A stretch of 64,000 nucleotides of DNA, from assembly GCF_009711715.1 (NCBI RefSeq), contig NZ_VENF01000005.1, positions 1 to 64,000 on the forward strand. The letters run 5' to 3'. The translations under genes and the position numbers were made by a program. A model generated the notes under the pieces. It did not search any database, was not told the origin of the DNA, and was given only the letters and a program-made list of their open reading frames with translations. The stretch is from Methylophaga sp. GTDB taxonomy: Bacteria; Pseudomonadota; Gammaproteobacteria; Nitrosococcales; Methylophagaceae. This document shows positions 10,161 to 20,021 of this stretch, piece after piece (the first letter of the stretch is position 1; the number at the start of each line of letters is the position of its first letter).

Positions 10161-12496
10161 CACTCTCTACCCGCCTTCATCACCTGTACCTGGCTGAACA
10201 GACTGCCCAGCTGTGCACTGACCGAGGTCGCGGCAGCAAGATAAATGCAGCCGTCGGCTATATTGTTATCAATTTCCAGCGGTACGCTGACCTTGCGATC
10301 ATCCTGACTGATGACAACTTCATGCTGAGGATCGAGGCCGCGCTTATCCGCTTCCTTCTGATTGATACGGGCAAAACCATCGGCACGACTCTCAGGGGTT
10401 TGCTGTAGCGCTTTACTGTGCCGAACCAGACTGTCACTGCGATACATCGGCACTTCAGAAATCAGCATCAAATCCGATTCCAGGTTGAGCGAATCCGGAA
10501 TAAAGCCGGTTTTACTTCCCCTTTTAAGCTCCCGCAGCGGACTTTCTATTTCATCGACCACATCCTGTGATGAAATATAGTCAAAACCTTTGAGCTTGCT
10601 GATATTACCCAGCACCCGCAGGATCTTCCAGCCGGGCCGGCTGTCACCTCGAGGTGCGACCGCGCCGGCAAACTGCTGCTTACGCTGGTCAATGCCGACA
10701 AAGGTGCCTGATGTCTCGGCAAAACAGGCCATCGGTAATATCACATTGGCATACTGACGGACCCAGTCACTTTCAAAACTGCTGATGGAAACTACGAAAC
10801 TGGCCCGCCGAAGGGCGTCATGCACGATAGTCGGCTGCGCCGTATCCAGCAAGGGATCAAAGCCCATCATGACATAGCCTCGCAGAGCACGTTCCCAGCA
10901 ATGTCTGGCGTTAAGCCCTTTATCCGCAGGCATGCTGCCGGCAAGTCGATGGGCATTGCTATTGGACGACGGCAAGACCACCAGTCTGCTGTCACTCAGC
11001 TCCGCTACCAGCCTCGCCAGGGAACGCAGGGTGCTGGCCTGCGGCTGATGATTAATCAAATCACCGACAAACAGCGTCGCATTCATGGCATTGGACAGCT
11101 GTAGTGCCACATTATGTTCAAAGGCAGACGGCGCGCGCTCCGGTAACAAATCCAGCCAGTCCTCCGGTTCCTGTTTAGCCGCGGCCAGCAAGGCTTTGGC
11201 AATACCGGCCAGCGTCTGCACCAGTTGCGGACTGTTCACGGCCATTTGCCTGTCGACCGGCATCAGCAAGTCACGTGTGAACAGGTTAATACTACTGACG
11301 GTTGCTCCGGCCAGCGCCGCCTGGCGGATGCGATGAGCGATAATCGGTTGCTCTGCACGGATATTGGTGCCCAGCAGGACAAAGGCATCACTGTCATCGA
11401 TATCGGCAAGTTGCCAGTCTGACAGGCTGTCATCGACGTCGGTATCAGTGAAATCCTGCTGGCGCAGACGGTGATCTATGTTGTCAGTGCCAAGTCCGCG
11501 CAGCCATTTCTGGAACAGATAAGCTTCTTCCAGGGTGGCAGTAGGCGAAATCAGGCCCGCCACTTCTTCAGCACCAAACTTGCTGATAACGCCCTTCAAT
11601 CCCTCTACCGTTTTGTCCAGTGCGGTCTGCCAGTCCACCACCTGCCACTGGTTATCGAGCTTGATCATCGGCTCACTGAGCCGGTCTTCGCTGCTCAGCC
11701 CCAGATAGCTGAAACGATCACGGTCCGACAACCACGACTCATTTAGGTCTTCATTATCCCGCGGTACCACCCGCATGACTTCATTCTTGCGGATATGCAG
11801 CTCGATGTTGGAACCCACCGCATCATGCGGTGCAATAGAAGGCCGAGCCTGCATTTCCCAGGCACGGGCTTTGTAACGGAATGGTTTCGAGGTCAATGCC
11901 CCGACCGGACACAAATCGATGATATTACCGGACAACTCCGACACCAGGCTGTGTTCCACATAAGTGCTGATTTCCATATGCTCACCACGGCCGGTGGCAC
12001 CGAGTTCCTTGATACCGGCAATTTCCTGCCCGAAACGCACACAGCGGGTGCAGTGAATACAGCGGGTCATATCGGTCTGAATCAGCGGTCCGATGTCTTT
12101 ATCTTTGACCGCCCGCTTGCGCTCAGTGAAACGGCTGATACCTTCGCCGTAGCCCATCGACAGATCCTGCAACTCACATTCGCCACCCTGATCGCAGATG
12201 GGACAATCCAGAGGGTGATTGATCAGCAAAAACTCCATCACGCTTCGCTGGGCATTGACCGCAACTTTCGAGTCGGTAAAGACTTTCATACCGTCTGATA
12301 CCGGCGTCGAGCAGGCAGGCAGCGGTTTACGGGCTTTGTCGACCTCAACCAGACACATGCGGCAGTTGGCGGCAATCGACAGTTTCTTGTGATAACAAAA
12401 ACGGGGAATATCGATCCCGGCCTCATCCGCGGCCTGGATAATCATTTTTGTGGGATCCACTTTGAGTGGAATGCCGTCGATTTCGATATTAACCAT
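10160..12496 (-). CDS. nuoG: NADH-quinone oxidoreductase subunit G
   Basis: The large iron-sulfur subunit of the peripheral arm, 778 residues. The N-terminal part binds N1b ([19 protein letters not shown] near 34-52 plus a later Cys), then a His/Cys site for N5 in [18 protein letters not shown] near 95-112, then N4 in [10 protein letters not shown] near 146. A molybdopterin-oxidoreductase-like body without cofactor follows. The extra N7 cluster motif (CxxCxxxC after about residue 220), present in E. coli NuoG, is absent: [13 protein letters not shown] lies there. The start ATG is 12 bases after nuoF. Confidence 0.95.
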   Translation of the reverse strand: MVNIEIDGIPLKVDPTKMIIQAADEAGIDIPRFCYHKKLSIAANCRMCLVEVDKARKPLPACSTPVSDGMKVFTDSKVAVNAQRSVMEFLLINHPLDCPICDQGGECELQDLSMGYGEGISRFTERKRAVKDKDIGPLIQTDMTRCIHCTRCVRFGQEIAGIKELGATGRGEHMEISTYVEHSLVSELSGNIIDLCPVGALTSKPFRYKARAWEMQARPSIAPHDAVGSNIELHIRKNEVMRVVPRDNEDLNESWLSDRDRFSYLGLSSEDRLSEPMIKLDNQWQVVDWQTALDKTVEGLKGVISKFGAEEVAGLISPTATLEEAYLFQKWLRGLGTDNIDHRLRQQDFTDTDVDDSLSDWQLADIDDSDAFVLLGTNIRAEQPIIAHRIRQAALAGATVSSINLFTRDLLMPVDRQMAVNSPQLVQTLAGIAKALLAAAKQEPEDWLDLLPERAPSAFEHNVALQLSNAMNATLFVGDLINHQPQASTLRSLARLVAELSDSRLVVLPSSNSNAHRLAGSMPADKGLNARHCWERALRGYVMMGFDPLLDTAQPTIVHDALRRASFVVSISSFESDWVRQYANVILPMACFAETSGTFVGIDQRKQQFAGAVAPRGDSRPGWKILRVLGNISKLKGFDYISSQDVVDEIESPLRELKRGSKTGFIPDSLNLESDLMLISEVPMYRSDSLVRHSKALQQTPESRADGFARINQKEADKRGLDPQHEVVISQDDRKVSVPLEIDNNIADGCIYLAAATSVSAQLGSLFSQVQVMKAGRE

Positions 12497-12508
12497 AACT
12501 GTCAGTCT

Positions 12509-13786
12509 TTACGCCGTGTTGTCCATGCAACGTCCATGGTCGATGTGATACTGAAATTCATCACGGAAGTGTTTGATAAAGCTTATCACTGGTGCTGCCG
12601 CGGCATCGCCCAGCGCACAAATGGTATTGCCGTTAATGTTTTCGGCCATATGCACCAGTTTATCCATATCATCCTGGCGGCCCTGGCCTTCCTCGATCCG
12701 TTTAATCACACGATACAGCCAGCCAGTCCCCTCACGACAGGGCGTGCACTGACCGCAGGACTCTTCGTAATAGAAATAAGCGATACGCTGCAGCGCCTTG
12801 ACCATGCAGGTGGTTTCATCCATGACGATAACGGAGCCCGCGCCGAGCATCGAGCCACCTTTGCCGATGCCATCATAGCTCATCTCAAGCTCCATCATGC
12901 GCGCGCCCGGTACCACCGGCGTAGAGCTGCCACCGGGAATAACCGCTTTAATCTTATTGCCATTACGCATACCCCCGGCCAGCTCCAGCAGCTCAGCAAA
13001 CGGGGTGCCCAGTGGCACTTCATAATTCCCGGGTTTGTTGACGTGGCCGGTCATACAGAAAATCTTGCTGCCGCCGTTATTGGGCGTGCCCAGTTCATGG
13101 AACCAGTCTGCGCCGTATTGCAGGATGACCGGAATCGACGCCAGGCTCTCTGTGTTGTTGATGGTGGTCGGTTTACCATACAGTCCGTAACCTGCCGGGA
13201 ACGGAGGCTTGTAGCGCGGTTGCCCTTTTTTACCTTCAAGGGATTCCAGCAGCGCCGTTTCTTCACCGCAGATATAAGCGCCGGCACCGATGTGGGTATG
13301 CAGTTCAAAATGAAATCCGCTGCCCAGAATATCCCGTCCCAGATACCCGGCTTCCCTTGCCTCTTCCAGTGCTGCTTCAAAGCGTTCGATAGGTTCGTAA
13401 AACTCGCCGCGGATGTAGTTATAGCCAGTCTGCGCACCAATCGCGTAACCGGAAATGATCATGCCTTCGATCAGTTGATGCGGGTTGTATCGCAGAATAT
13501 CGCGGTCTTTGCAGGTGCCCGGTTCGCCCTCATCCGAGTTGCAGACGATGTATTTATCGCCGGGCAGGCGGCGTGGCATAAAGCTCCATTTGAGCCCGGT
13601 CGGGAAACCGGCACCACCGCGGCCACGCAGGGCCGAGTTTTTCACCTGCTCAATAATCTCTTCCGGCCGCATTTTGTTTTTGAGCACGCTTTCCAGCACC
13701 TGGTAGCCACCCACCGAACGATAGGACTCCATAGTCCAGGAGGGCGTCAGATGCGAAGTACGAAAGCAAACTTGATCCAGTTTCAT
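12509..13786 (-). CDS. nuoF: NADH-quinone oxidoreductase subunit F (NADH and FMN binding)
   Basis: The NADH-oxidising subunit, 425 residues, with FMN and cluster N3. Seen: the FMN/NADH glycine loop [13 protein letters not shown] near residue 55, the [14 protein letters not shown] block near 83, and the 4Fe-4S site [15 protein letters not shown] near 345 with a further Cys near 390. The frame is open to 13891, but the ATG at 13786 overlaps the nuoE stop (ATGA), and [13 protein letters not shown] fits the family's start, so the shorter form is chosen. Confidence 0.95.
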   Translation of the reverse strand: MKLDQVCFRTSHLTPSWTMESYRSVGGYQVLESVLKNKMRPEEIIEQVKNSALRGRGGAGFPTGLKWSFMPRRLPGDKYIVCNSDEGEPGTCKDRDILRYNPHQLIEGMIISGYAIGAQTGYNYIRGEFYEPIERFEAALEEAREAGYLGRDILGSGFHFELHTHIGAGAYICGEETALLESLEGKKGQPRYKPPFPAGYGLYGKPTTINNTESLASIPVILQYGADWFHELGTPNNGGSKIFCMTGHVNKPGNYEVPLGTPFAELLELAGGMRNGNKIKAVIPGGSSTPVVPGARMMELEMSYDGIGKGGSMLGAGSVIVMDETTCMVKALQRIAYFYYEESCGQCTPCREGTGWLYRVIKRIEEGQGRQDDMDKLVHMAENINGNTICALGDAAAAPVISFIKHFRDEFQYHIDHGRCMDNTA

Positions 13787-14295
13787 GAGGCCAGCCCATC
13801 CAGAATGTTGTCGATTTTTTCCGGTGTCAGATACTCGTGATAATCGCGATCCAGCAGCATCATCGGTGCTCCGACACAGGCTCCGAGGCATTCAACTTCC
13901 TTGAGCGTAAACTGGCCGTCTTGTGTGGTTTCCCCCGGTTTGATATTCAGCTTCTGCTGCAGGTGGTTCATGATTTTTTCAGACCCACACAGCATGCAGG
14001 AGATATTAGTGCAGACACTGATTTTATGTTTACCGACCGGTTCCAGTTCGAACATGGTGTAAAACGTCGCCACTTCATAAACACTGATCGCCGGGATATC
14101 GAGATAATCGGCCAGTGCATCCATAATGCCGCGGCTCAGCCAGCCGCCGTTGGCATCCTGCAGAATATGCAGACAGGGAATTACCGCCGACTGGGCCTGG
14201 CCTTCAGGATACTTGGCGATCCAGGTATCCATCTGCTCACGCAGCGCGTCGCTGAATAATTCCTCTTTGGGACCGGTCAGTAACATTTGAGTCAT
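13783..14295 (-). CDS. nuoE: NADH-quinone oxidoreductase subunit E (2Fe-2S N1a)
   Basis: A thioredoxin-like subunit of 170 residues holding cluster N1a beside the NuoF flavin. The four ligands appear as [10 protein letters not shown] near residue 96 (first and second ligands) and [12 protein letters not shown] near 132 (third and fourth). The N-terminal helical bundle is present. The gene overlaps nuoD upstream (ATGA) and nuoF downstream (ATGA), so D, E and F should be translated together. Confidence 0.95.
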   Translation of the reverse strand: MTQMLLTGPKEELFSDALREQMDTWIAKYPEGQAQSAVIPCLHILQDANGGWLSRGIMDALADYLDIPAISVYEVATFYTMFELEPVGKHKISVCTNISCMLCGSEKIMNHLQQKLNIKPGETTQDGQFTLKEVECLGACVGAPMMLLDRDYHEYLTPEKIDNILDGLAS

Positions 14296-15545
14296 CGATC
14301 AATCTCACCAAATACGATGTCCATCGTGCCGATAATCGCCACCACATCCGCCAGCATATGGCCTTTGGCCATTTCATCCATCGCTGCCAGATGCGGGAAA
14401 CCGGGCGCGCGAATCTTGACCCGGTAGGGTTTATTAGCGCCATCGGACACCAGATAAATACCAAATTCCCCTTTGGGATGCTCCACCGTTGCGTAAACCT
14501 CTCCTTCCGGCACACAGTAGCCTTCGGTAAATAATTTAAAGTGATGAATCATTGCTTCCATATCGTTTTTCATCACATCGCGTTTGGGCGGCACCACCTT
14601 GCTGTTGGCGGCCTGCACAGGCCCTGGATTCGCACGCAGCCAGTCGATGCACTGTTTGATAATCCGGTTGGACTGGCGCATCTCCTCGACGCGAACCAGG
14701 TAGCGGTCATAGCAATCGCCTTCTGTGCCAACCGGAATATCAAAATCAAGCTGGTCATACACTGAATAAGGCTGCTTGCGACGCAGGTCCCACTCTATAC
14801 CACTGCCGCGCAACATCGGGCCACTAAAGCCGAGTTGCAGGGCGCGCTCGGGACTGACCACACCGATGCCGACGGTGCGTTGTTTCCAGATCCGGTTATC
14901 AGTCAGCAAGGTTTCATATTCGTCGACACATTTTGGAAAACGCTGAGTGAAATCCTCGATAAAATCGAGCAGGCTGCCTTCCCGGTTACGGTTCTTGTGC
15001 TTAACTTCTTTCTCGTTATGCCATTTGGACGCCTGATATTGCGGCATGCTGTCGGGCAAATCACGATAAACGCCGCCGGGACGATAATAGGTTGCGTGCA
15101 TACGGGCACCGGATACCGCTTCGTACACATCCATCAAATCTTCACGTTCACGGAAACAGTAAAGGAACACCGTCATGGCACCGATATCCAGCCCGTGCGC
15201 CCCGAGCCACATCAGGTGATTCAGGATACGAGTAATCTCATCGAACATGACTCGGATGTACTGAGCCCGGACCGGAATTTCCAGCCCCAGCAGCTTCTCA
15301 ATCGCCATCACATAAGCATGCTCATTACACATCATCGACACATAATCGAGCCGATCCATGTAGCCGATGCTCTGGTTGAAGGGTTTGGATTCAGCCAGTT
15401 TTTCAGTACCGCGATGCAGGAGGCCGATATGCGGGTCGGCACGTTCAATGACCTCGCCGTCCATTTCCAGGATCAGCCGTAATACGCCATGGGCAGCAGG
15501 ATGCTGAGGGCCAAAGTTCAAGGTGTAATTTTTAATCTCCGCCAT
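14292..15545 (-). CDS. nuoD: NADH-quinone oxidoreductase subunit D
   Basis: The 49-kDa-type subunit, 417 residues, which builds the quinone site together with NuoB and NuoH. The quinone-binding histidine lies in [13 protein letters not shown] near residue 13-25, and the C-terminal block ends with [10 protein letters not shown], as is usual. It is encoded separately from nuoC, unlike the fused nuoCD of E. coli. The start ATG is one base after the nuoC stop, and the 3' end overlaps nuoE. Confidence 0.96.
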   Translation of the reverse strand: MAEIKNYTLNFGPQHPAAHGVLRLILEMDGEVIERADPHIGLLHRGTEKLAESKPFNQSIGYMDRLDYVSMMCNEHAYVMAIEKLLGLEIPVRAQYIRVMFDEITRILNHLMWLGAHGLDIGAMTVFLYCFREREDLMDVYEAVSGARMHATYYRPGGVYRDLPDSMPQYQASKWHNEKEVKHKNRNREGSLLDFIEDFTQRFPKCVDEYETLLTDNRIWKQRTVGIGVVSPERALQLGFSGPMLRGSGIEWDLRRKQPYSVYDQLDFDIPVGTEGDCYDRYLVRVEEMRQSNRIIKQCIDWLRANPGPVQAANSKVVPPKRDVMKNDMEAMIHHFKLFTEGYCVPEGEVYATVEHPKGEFGIYLVSDGANKPYRVKIRAPGFPHLAAMDEMAKGHMLADVVAIIGTMDIVFGEIDR

Positions 15546-15546
15546 G

Positions 15547-16206
15547 TCAGTCTTCCTCCTCCTGCCAATAGCGGTTGTCGTCCCTGATCACCTTGGGTAC
15601 CAGCGTACGGGGTTCTATGCTGACCGGTTCATACACCACCCGTTTTTTGTCAGGGTCATAGCGCATTTCAACATTACCGATAAGCGGGAAGTCCTTTCGG
15701 AAAGGATGACCGACAAAACCATAATCAGTGAGGATACGACGCAAATCCCTGTGACCGTCAAACAGGATACCGAACATATCGAAGGCCTCGCGCTCGTACC
15801 AGTCGGCACTGTTCCAGATGTCGGTGACGGTGTCGATGATCGGGGTTTCCGCGTCCAGCCTGACTTTCAGGCGAATCCGCTGGTTGTGCTGAATAGACAG
15901 TAAGTGATAGACCACCGCAAACCGATAACCTTCCGCCACCGGTTCACTGTGCCCCAGACCATCTACAGCACGGCTGAAACCAAACTCGGTGGATTGCTTG
16001 GTTTCCCAGCTACTGCCGCCATAGTCCGCGTAATCGACACCGCACAGGTCCATCAGTTGTTCGAAACCATGCTCATCTCGCAGACGGCGACAGACCTGGG
16101 TAAGTTGTTCGGCAGCGACAATCAGCGTGACTTCATCACGATTGAGCTCGGCATCCAGTAATGCGTCCGCAAAATCCTGTTCCAGTCTGGCTTTCAAGGC
16201 TTGCAT
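15547..16206 (-). CDS. nuoC: NADH-quinone oxidoreductase subunit C
   Basis: The 30-kDa-type structural subunit, about 219 residues. The signature [20 protein letters not shown] near residue 135 and the terminal block with [19 protein letters not shown] are both clear. The start is uncertain. A TTG at 16224 overlaps the nuoB stop (TTGA), but AGGAG lies seven bases before the ATG at 16206 (and four before an ATG at 16209). This is the best ribosome site, so 16206 is chosen. Confidence 0.92.
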   Translation of the reverse strand: MQALKARLEQDFADALLDAELNRDEVTLIVAAEQLTQVCRRLRDEHGFEQLMDLCGVDYADYGGSSWETKQSTEFGFSRAVDGLGHSEPVAEGYRFAVVYHLLSIQHNQRIRLKVRLDAETPIIDTVTDIWNSADWYEREAFDMFGILFDGHRDLRRILTDYGFVGHPFRKDFPLIGNVEMRYDPDKKRVVYEPVSIEPRTLVPKVIRDDNRYWQEEED

Positions 16207-16220
16207 CATCCGGCTCCTGC

Positions 16221-16709
16221 TCAACTTGCTGCCGGTTTGGCGATGGTATTGGTTCTTTGAATTTTTTTCTGCAGTTGCAGGATGCCGTACAGCAGCGATT
16301 CGGCTGTCGGGGGACAGCCCGGTACATAGATATCGACCGGCACAATCCGATCACAGCCGCGCACTACCGAATAGGAATAATGATAGTAGCCGCCGCCGTT
16401 GGCACAGGATCCCATTGAGATGACCCAGCGTGGTTCTGACATCTGGTCATAAACTTTACGCAAAGCCGGGGCCATTTTGTTAACCAAAGTGCCGGCAACA
16501 ATCATCACATCAGACTGACGCGGGCTGGGGCGAAACACGATACCGAAGCGGTCCAGATCATAACGGGCGGCACCGGCATGCATCATTTCTACCGCACAAC
16601 AGGCCAGGCCGAAGGTCATCGGCCACAAAGAGCCGGTTCTGGCCCAGTTAATCAGCTTATCGGCAGAGGTGGTGACGACCCCTTTTTCCAGCACACCTTC
16701 TATTCCCAC
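16221..16709 (-). CDS. nuoB: NADH-quinone oxidoreductase subunit B (cluster N2)
   Basis: This subunit, 162 residues, carries N2, the cluster that reduces quinone. The tandem cysteines lie in [12 protein letters not shown] near residue 36, with the other two ligands in [10 protein letters not shown] near 100 and VPGCPP near 130. The start is a GTG at 16709, lying inside the end of nuoA (10-base overlap) with a G-rich stretch just upstream. No ATG precedes the conserved N-terminal region at a better place. Confidence 0.95.
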   Translation of the reverse strand: MGIEGVLEKGVVTTSADKLINWARTGSLWPMTFGLACCAVEMMHAGAARYDLDRFGIVFRPSPRQSDVMIVAGTLVNKMAPALRKVYDQMSEPRWVISMGSCANGGGYYHYSYSVVRGCDRIVPVDIYVPGCPPTAESLLYGILQLQKKIQRTNTIAKPAAS

Positions 16710-17056
16710 TCAAGTGCCCCCTTCTTCCACTCGTATATGAAGCCAACGACCAGGATGGCAAGAAACAGAAACATCGACAGCAAACCGAATACCCCAATCT
16801 CGTCCAGCACGATGGCCCAGGGGAACAGGAAAGCAATCTCCAGATCAAAAATAATGAACAGAATGGCGACCAGGTAGTAGCGCACATCAAATTTACCGTG
16901 AGTATCTTCGAAGGGTTCAAAGCCGCACTCATAGGCAGAGCGTTTTTCGTCATCAGGATGGCGCGGGCCCAGAATAAAACCCGCCAGCAACGGCATGACA
17001 CCGAAGCCAATGCCGATAATGACAAACAACAATATCGGGAGATAATTCTCCAGCAT
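16700..17056 (-). CDS. nuoA: NADH-quinone oxidoreductase subunit A
   Basis: The first gene of the nuo operon encodes a three-helix membrane subunit of 118 residues that helps link the two arms of complex I. The acidic residues of [11 protein letters not shown] near 69-79 and the loop with YECGFEPF near 40 are family landmarks. The ATG at 17056 follows AAGGAAGGCAGT, a clear ribosome site. The frame is open 11 codons further upstream, but that start has no such site. The promoter should lie in the 330 bases before it. Confidence 0.95.
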   Translation of the reverse strand: MLENYLPILLFVIIGIGFGVMPLLAGFILGPRHPDDEKRSAYECGFEPFEDTHGKFDVRYYLVAILFIIFDLEIAFLFPWAIVLDEIGVFGLLSMFLFLAILVVGFIYEWKKGALEWE

Positions 17057-17177
17057 ACTGCCTTCCTTACGGTCGATTCGTTTGAGCATGATTGATGCTT
17101 ATCAAACATGCGCCTCAACACACCCTGCGATGGGCAAATATCGAATCCGATACTACACACTCTCGCGGCTGATGAGA

Positions 17178-17208
17178 AGCCGAATCGCGGCATAAATATC
17201 GGCTTTTT
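17178..17208 (+). terminator. Terminator-like hairpin between nuoA and the kinase gene
   Basis: AAGCCGA and TCGGCTT (17178-17184 and 17199-17205) form a seven-pair stem around a 14-base loop, with Ts continuing to 17208 on the plus strand. It could stop stray plus-strand transcription before the kinase gene; on the minus strand it would lie in or near the nuo leader. Apart from this, I see no clear element in 17057-17384. A weak TTCTCA-17-TAGTAT on the minus strand could serve nuo. Confidence 0.45.
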
Positions 17209-17384
17209 GTTTACTTATTCTAACCGGGCAGCCAAAATCCTCTTGTGATGGAATTATTTACGGCTGCAATCCGTATGCTTTCCGCTACTAAATCGACTAC
17301 CTTACTTAATGAGTGACAGTTCAGACTTGCCAGTGTTCAAGCTGATTGGCATTTTTTATCAATACCCGGGGCGTCACCACTTAC

Positions 17385-20021
17385 GTGAATAAATATAAAT
17401 TATTTTCCAGACCAGTCGCCGTCGCCGCCTTACTTATCCTGATTGCTGTCGGCTCTGCCAGTATCGCGGCAGCCTATCTGTTTTCGCTGATTCAGGCCGA
17501 TGTCAAAAACCGGCTGAGCGATACACTGGAAGCGTCAATCAATCGTGCCAAAAACGATATTCAGACTCATATGCTCAATGCGCGCTACTGGTCGGAAAAT
17601 CTGTCGCTGCGTCAGATTACCCAGCTTATCCAGGCCGGTGGCTCAGACGCTGTCGATGAGGATTTATTCCAGCGGCTGGACACCACCTTGACCGCTATTA
17701 CCGAGTCTGAACACTACCGCGATTACAAGCTGTTCAACCTGAACGGTGAACTATTATTATCCGGCAGAGGCGGCATCGAAAACACACCTAAAAGTTTTAA
17801 CCTGCCGCCGTCCGTATTACGTGAAGCGCTGACCGGTGAGGTGGCGGTCAGTCAACCATTCAAAAGCCAGCAGCGCTGGCAGGATCTCGACGACCATATC
17901 CGTGAAGGGCTGGCAACGATGCTGTTTGTAGCACCGGTTATCGACTGGTTTGGCGAAACCGTCGGCTTTTTTGCATTTGAAATGAATCCCGATCATTTGT
18001 TTATTCCGGCCTTTCATCAGAATCAGGTGGGGAATACCGGCCATACCTACGCCATCAACAGAGAGGGGTTGTTACTGACTGAGAGCAAGTTCAGCGAGCA
18101 ACTCGTCAGCACGGGTCTGCTCAGTGCCAGGCATCCCCATGCCGATCTCAACCTCACCGTGCGGCGACCGGATAGCAACCTGCTTGAAGCCGACAATGTG
18201 ATCACGGCCCGTCAATACAAGCAGTTCCCACTTACTCAAATGGCGCAGTCTTTGACCAGACAGGCTTCCGGTATTGATATTGATGGCTATCGTGATTATC
18301 GGGGTGTTGAAGTTATCGGTGCCTGGCGCTGGGATGACCAGCTGGATATGGGTATCGTCTCCGAGACCGAGGTGGCTGAAGTCTATAAGCTCTACCGATC
18401 CCTGCTCTACAGCGTCATTGTCAGTATTGTCGTAGTGATTGCCATGACAGCCATCGGCACGCTCTTGTATCGGCGCTCAACCCTGCAACGCATAGCAACG
18501 CTGCAGCAGCGTGATGCCATCATCAACCAGACGGACGATGGTTTTGTGACTATTGATGACGAAGGCATGATCAGCATGGTCAATCCGGCCGTATGCGGTC
18601 TTTTCGGCTACAGAGAAAATGAACTGCTGGGGCAGCCGGTATCGATATTGCTGCCCGAAGATGAACGCAGCCAGCACGACCATTATCTCGCCAATTCGGC
18701 ACTGCACGCGCCCAAAGTCATTCACCGCACCCGTGCTTTGCAGGGGCGACGCAAGGACGGCAGCCTGTTCCCGATTGAACTCAATGTCTCGCCGATGCAG
18801 TTTGGCCATCGTAAATTCTATATCGGCGTCATTCGTGACATTTCTGAGCGGCATCAGTATCAGCAGGAACTGATCAGTGCCATGCGCCAGGCGGAACAGG
18901 CTAATCGTGCCAAAAGTGAATTCCTCGCCAAAATGAGCCATGAACTCCGCACCCCGCTCAATGCGATTATCGGCTTTTCCCAGCTATTGAAGCTGGAAGA
19001 CCTGGATGACAGTCAACGTGAATCGGTCAGTATGATAGAAAGCTCAGGCAGTCATCTTCTGAGTTTGATCAATGATGTGCTGGATTTATCACGCATTGAA
19101 AGCGGACATATGGCGATTTCGGTGGAAAATGTCGCCGTCAAATCCTTAATTGATCATGTTTTACCTCTGATGGAGGTCCAACTGGCTCCTCTGTCGCTGA
19201 CGCTGGAGACCGATTATCCAGCAGACATCGACAGCCTGTTCATCCGCGCTGACTACATCAAACTCAAACAGGTCTTGATTAATCTGCTGTCCAACGCCGC
19301 CAAGTACAATCGCCCCCATGGCAAAATCCGACTGCGTGTCAGTGAAAAAGACTATCAAGTGCGCATTGCCGTCGAGGATACCGGCTACGGGATTGATAAT
19401 GAAATGCAGTCACGGCTGTTTGAACCTTTCAACCGGCTCGACAAGGAACGTTCCAAAATCCCCGGCACTGGGATTGGCCTGGCTATCAGTCACGAACTGG
19501 TGAAGCTGATGCAGGGTCGCTTTGGTTTTGACAGTACGCTGGATGTCGGTTCTACCTTCTGGGTCGAGTTCAGGAAAGCAGCTGTTGAGCAGAGCCCGGT
19601 TGCGGCATCCCGGCAAGCTGACGATGAGTCGAAGTCAGCCTCGCCCCGGACCAGGCTCAGCCAGGTACTTTGCATTGAAGATAATCCGACCAACCTTGAT
19701 TTAATCAAGCAGTTCTTTAACCGGCGGCAGGATATCAAGCTGACAACAGCAGTAGATGCCGAGACCGGACTTGATATCGCCTTTGAGATGGAACCGGAGA
19801 TCATCCTGATGGATATCAACCTGCCGGGTAAGGATGGTTTTGAAGCACTCAAGCAACTGAAACAATCTGCCGTGACCCGCTATATCAAGGTCATTGCCCT
19901 GTCCGCCAACGCGATGACCGATGATATTGAAAAAGGACTTGCAGCCGGTTTTGATCATTATCTCACCAAGCCCATTCATTTTGATGAACTCGAACAGACT
20001 ATAGACAGCCTGCTTGATTAA
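17385..20021 (+). CDS. Membrane hybrid sensor histidine kinase with PAS and receiver domains
   Basis: A two-component sensor of about 878 residues. Order: membrane helix (about 8-32), an extracytoplasmic sensing region to about 350, a second helix (about 362-385), a PAS domain (about 395-500), HisKA with KMSHELRTPLNAIIG (His near 519), HATPase_c with NLLSNAAKYN, DTGYGI and GTGIGLAIS, and a C-terminal receiver with LCIEDN, LMDINLPG (Asp near 810) and a Lys in YLTKPIHF. All catalytic residues are present. No output domain is fused and no partner regulator is adjacent. The start is uncertain: GTG at 17385 or TTG at 17346. Its 3' end overlaps the convergent GGDEF-EAL gene by four bases. The signal is unknown. 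Confidence 0.9.
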   Translation: MNKYKLFSRPVAVAALLILIAVGSASIAAAYLFSLIQADVKNRLSDTLEASINRAKNDIQTHMLNARYWSENLSLRQITQLIQAGGSDAVDEDLFQRLDTTLTAITESEHYRDYKLFNLNGELLLSGRGGIENTPKSFNLPPSVLREALTGEVAVSQPFKSQQRWQDLDDHIREGLATMLFVAPVIDWFGETVGFFAFEMNPDHLFIPAFHQNQVGNTGHTYAINREGLLLTESKFSEQLVSTGLLSARHPHADLNLTVRRPDSNLLEADNVITARQYKQFPLTQMAQSLTRQASGIDIDGYRDYRGVEVIGAWRWDDQLDMGIVSETEVAEVYKLYRSLLYSVIVSIVVVIAMTAIGTLLYRRSTLQRIATLQQRDAIINQTDDGFVTIDDEGMISMVNPAVCGLFGYRENELLGQPVSILLPEDERSQHDHYLANSALHAPKVIHRTRALQGRRKDGSLFPIELNVSPMQFGHRKFYIGVIRDISERHQYQQELISAMRQAEQANRAKSEFLAKMSHELRTPLNAIIGFSQLLKLEDLDDSQRESVSMIESSGSHLLSLINDVLDLSRIESGHMAISVENVAVKSLIDHVLPLMEVQLAPLSLTLETDYPADIDSLFIRADYIKLKQVLINLLSNAAKYNRPHGKIRLRVSEKDYQVRIAVEDTGYGIDNEMQSRLFEPFNRLDKERSKIPGTGIGLAISHELVKLMQGRFGFDSTLDVGSTFWVEFRKAAVEQSPVAASRQADDESKSASPRTRLSQVLCIEDNPTNLDLIKQFFNRRQDIKLTTAVDAETGLDIAFEMEPEIILMDINLPGKDGFEALKQLKQSAVTRYIKVIALSANAMTDDIEKGLAAGFDHYLTKPIHFDELEQTIDSLLD

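Noticed and set aside
12389..13840. 483-residue open frame on the plus strand
   Set aside because: Antisense to nuoF and the start of nuoG, which are complete and conserved. No family resemblance in the frame.
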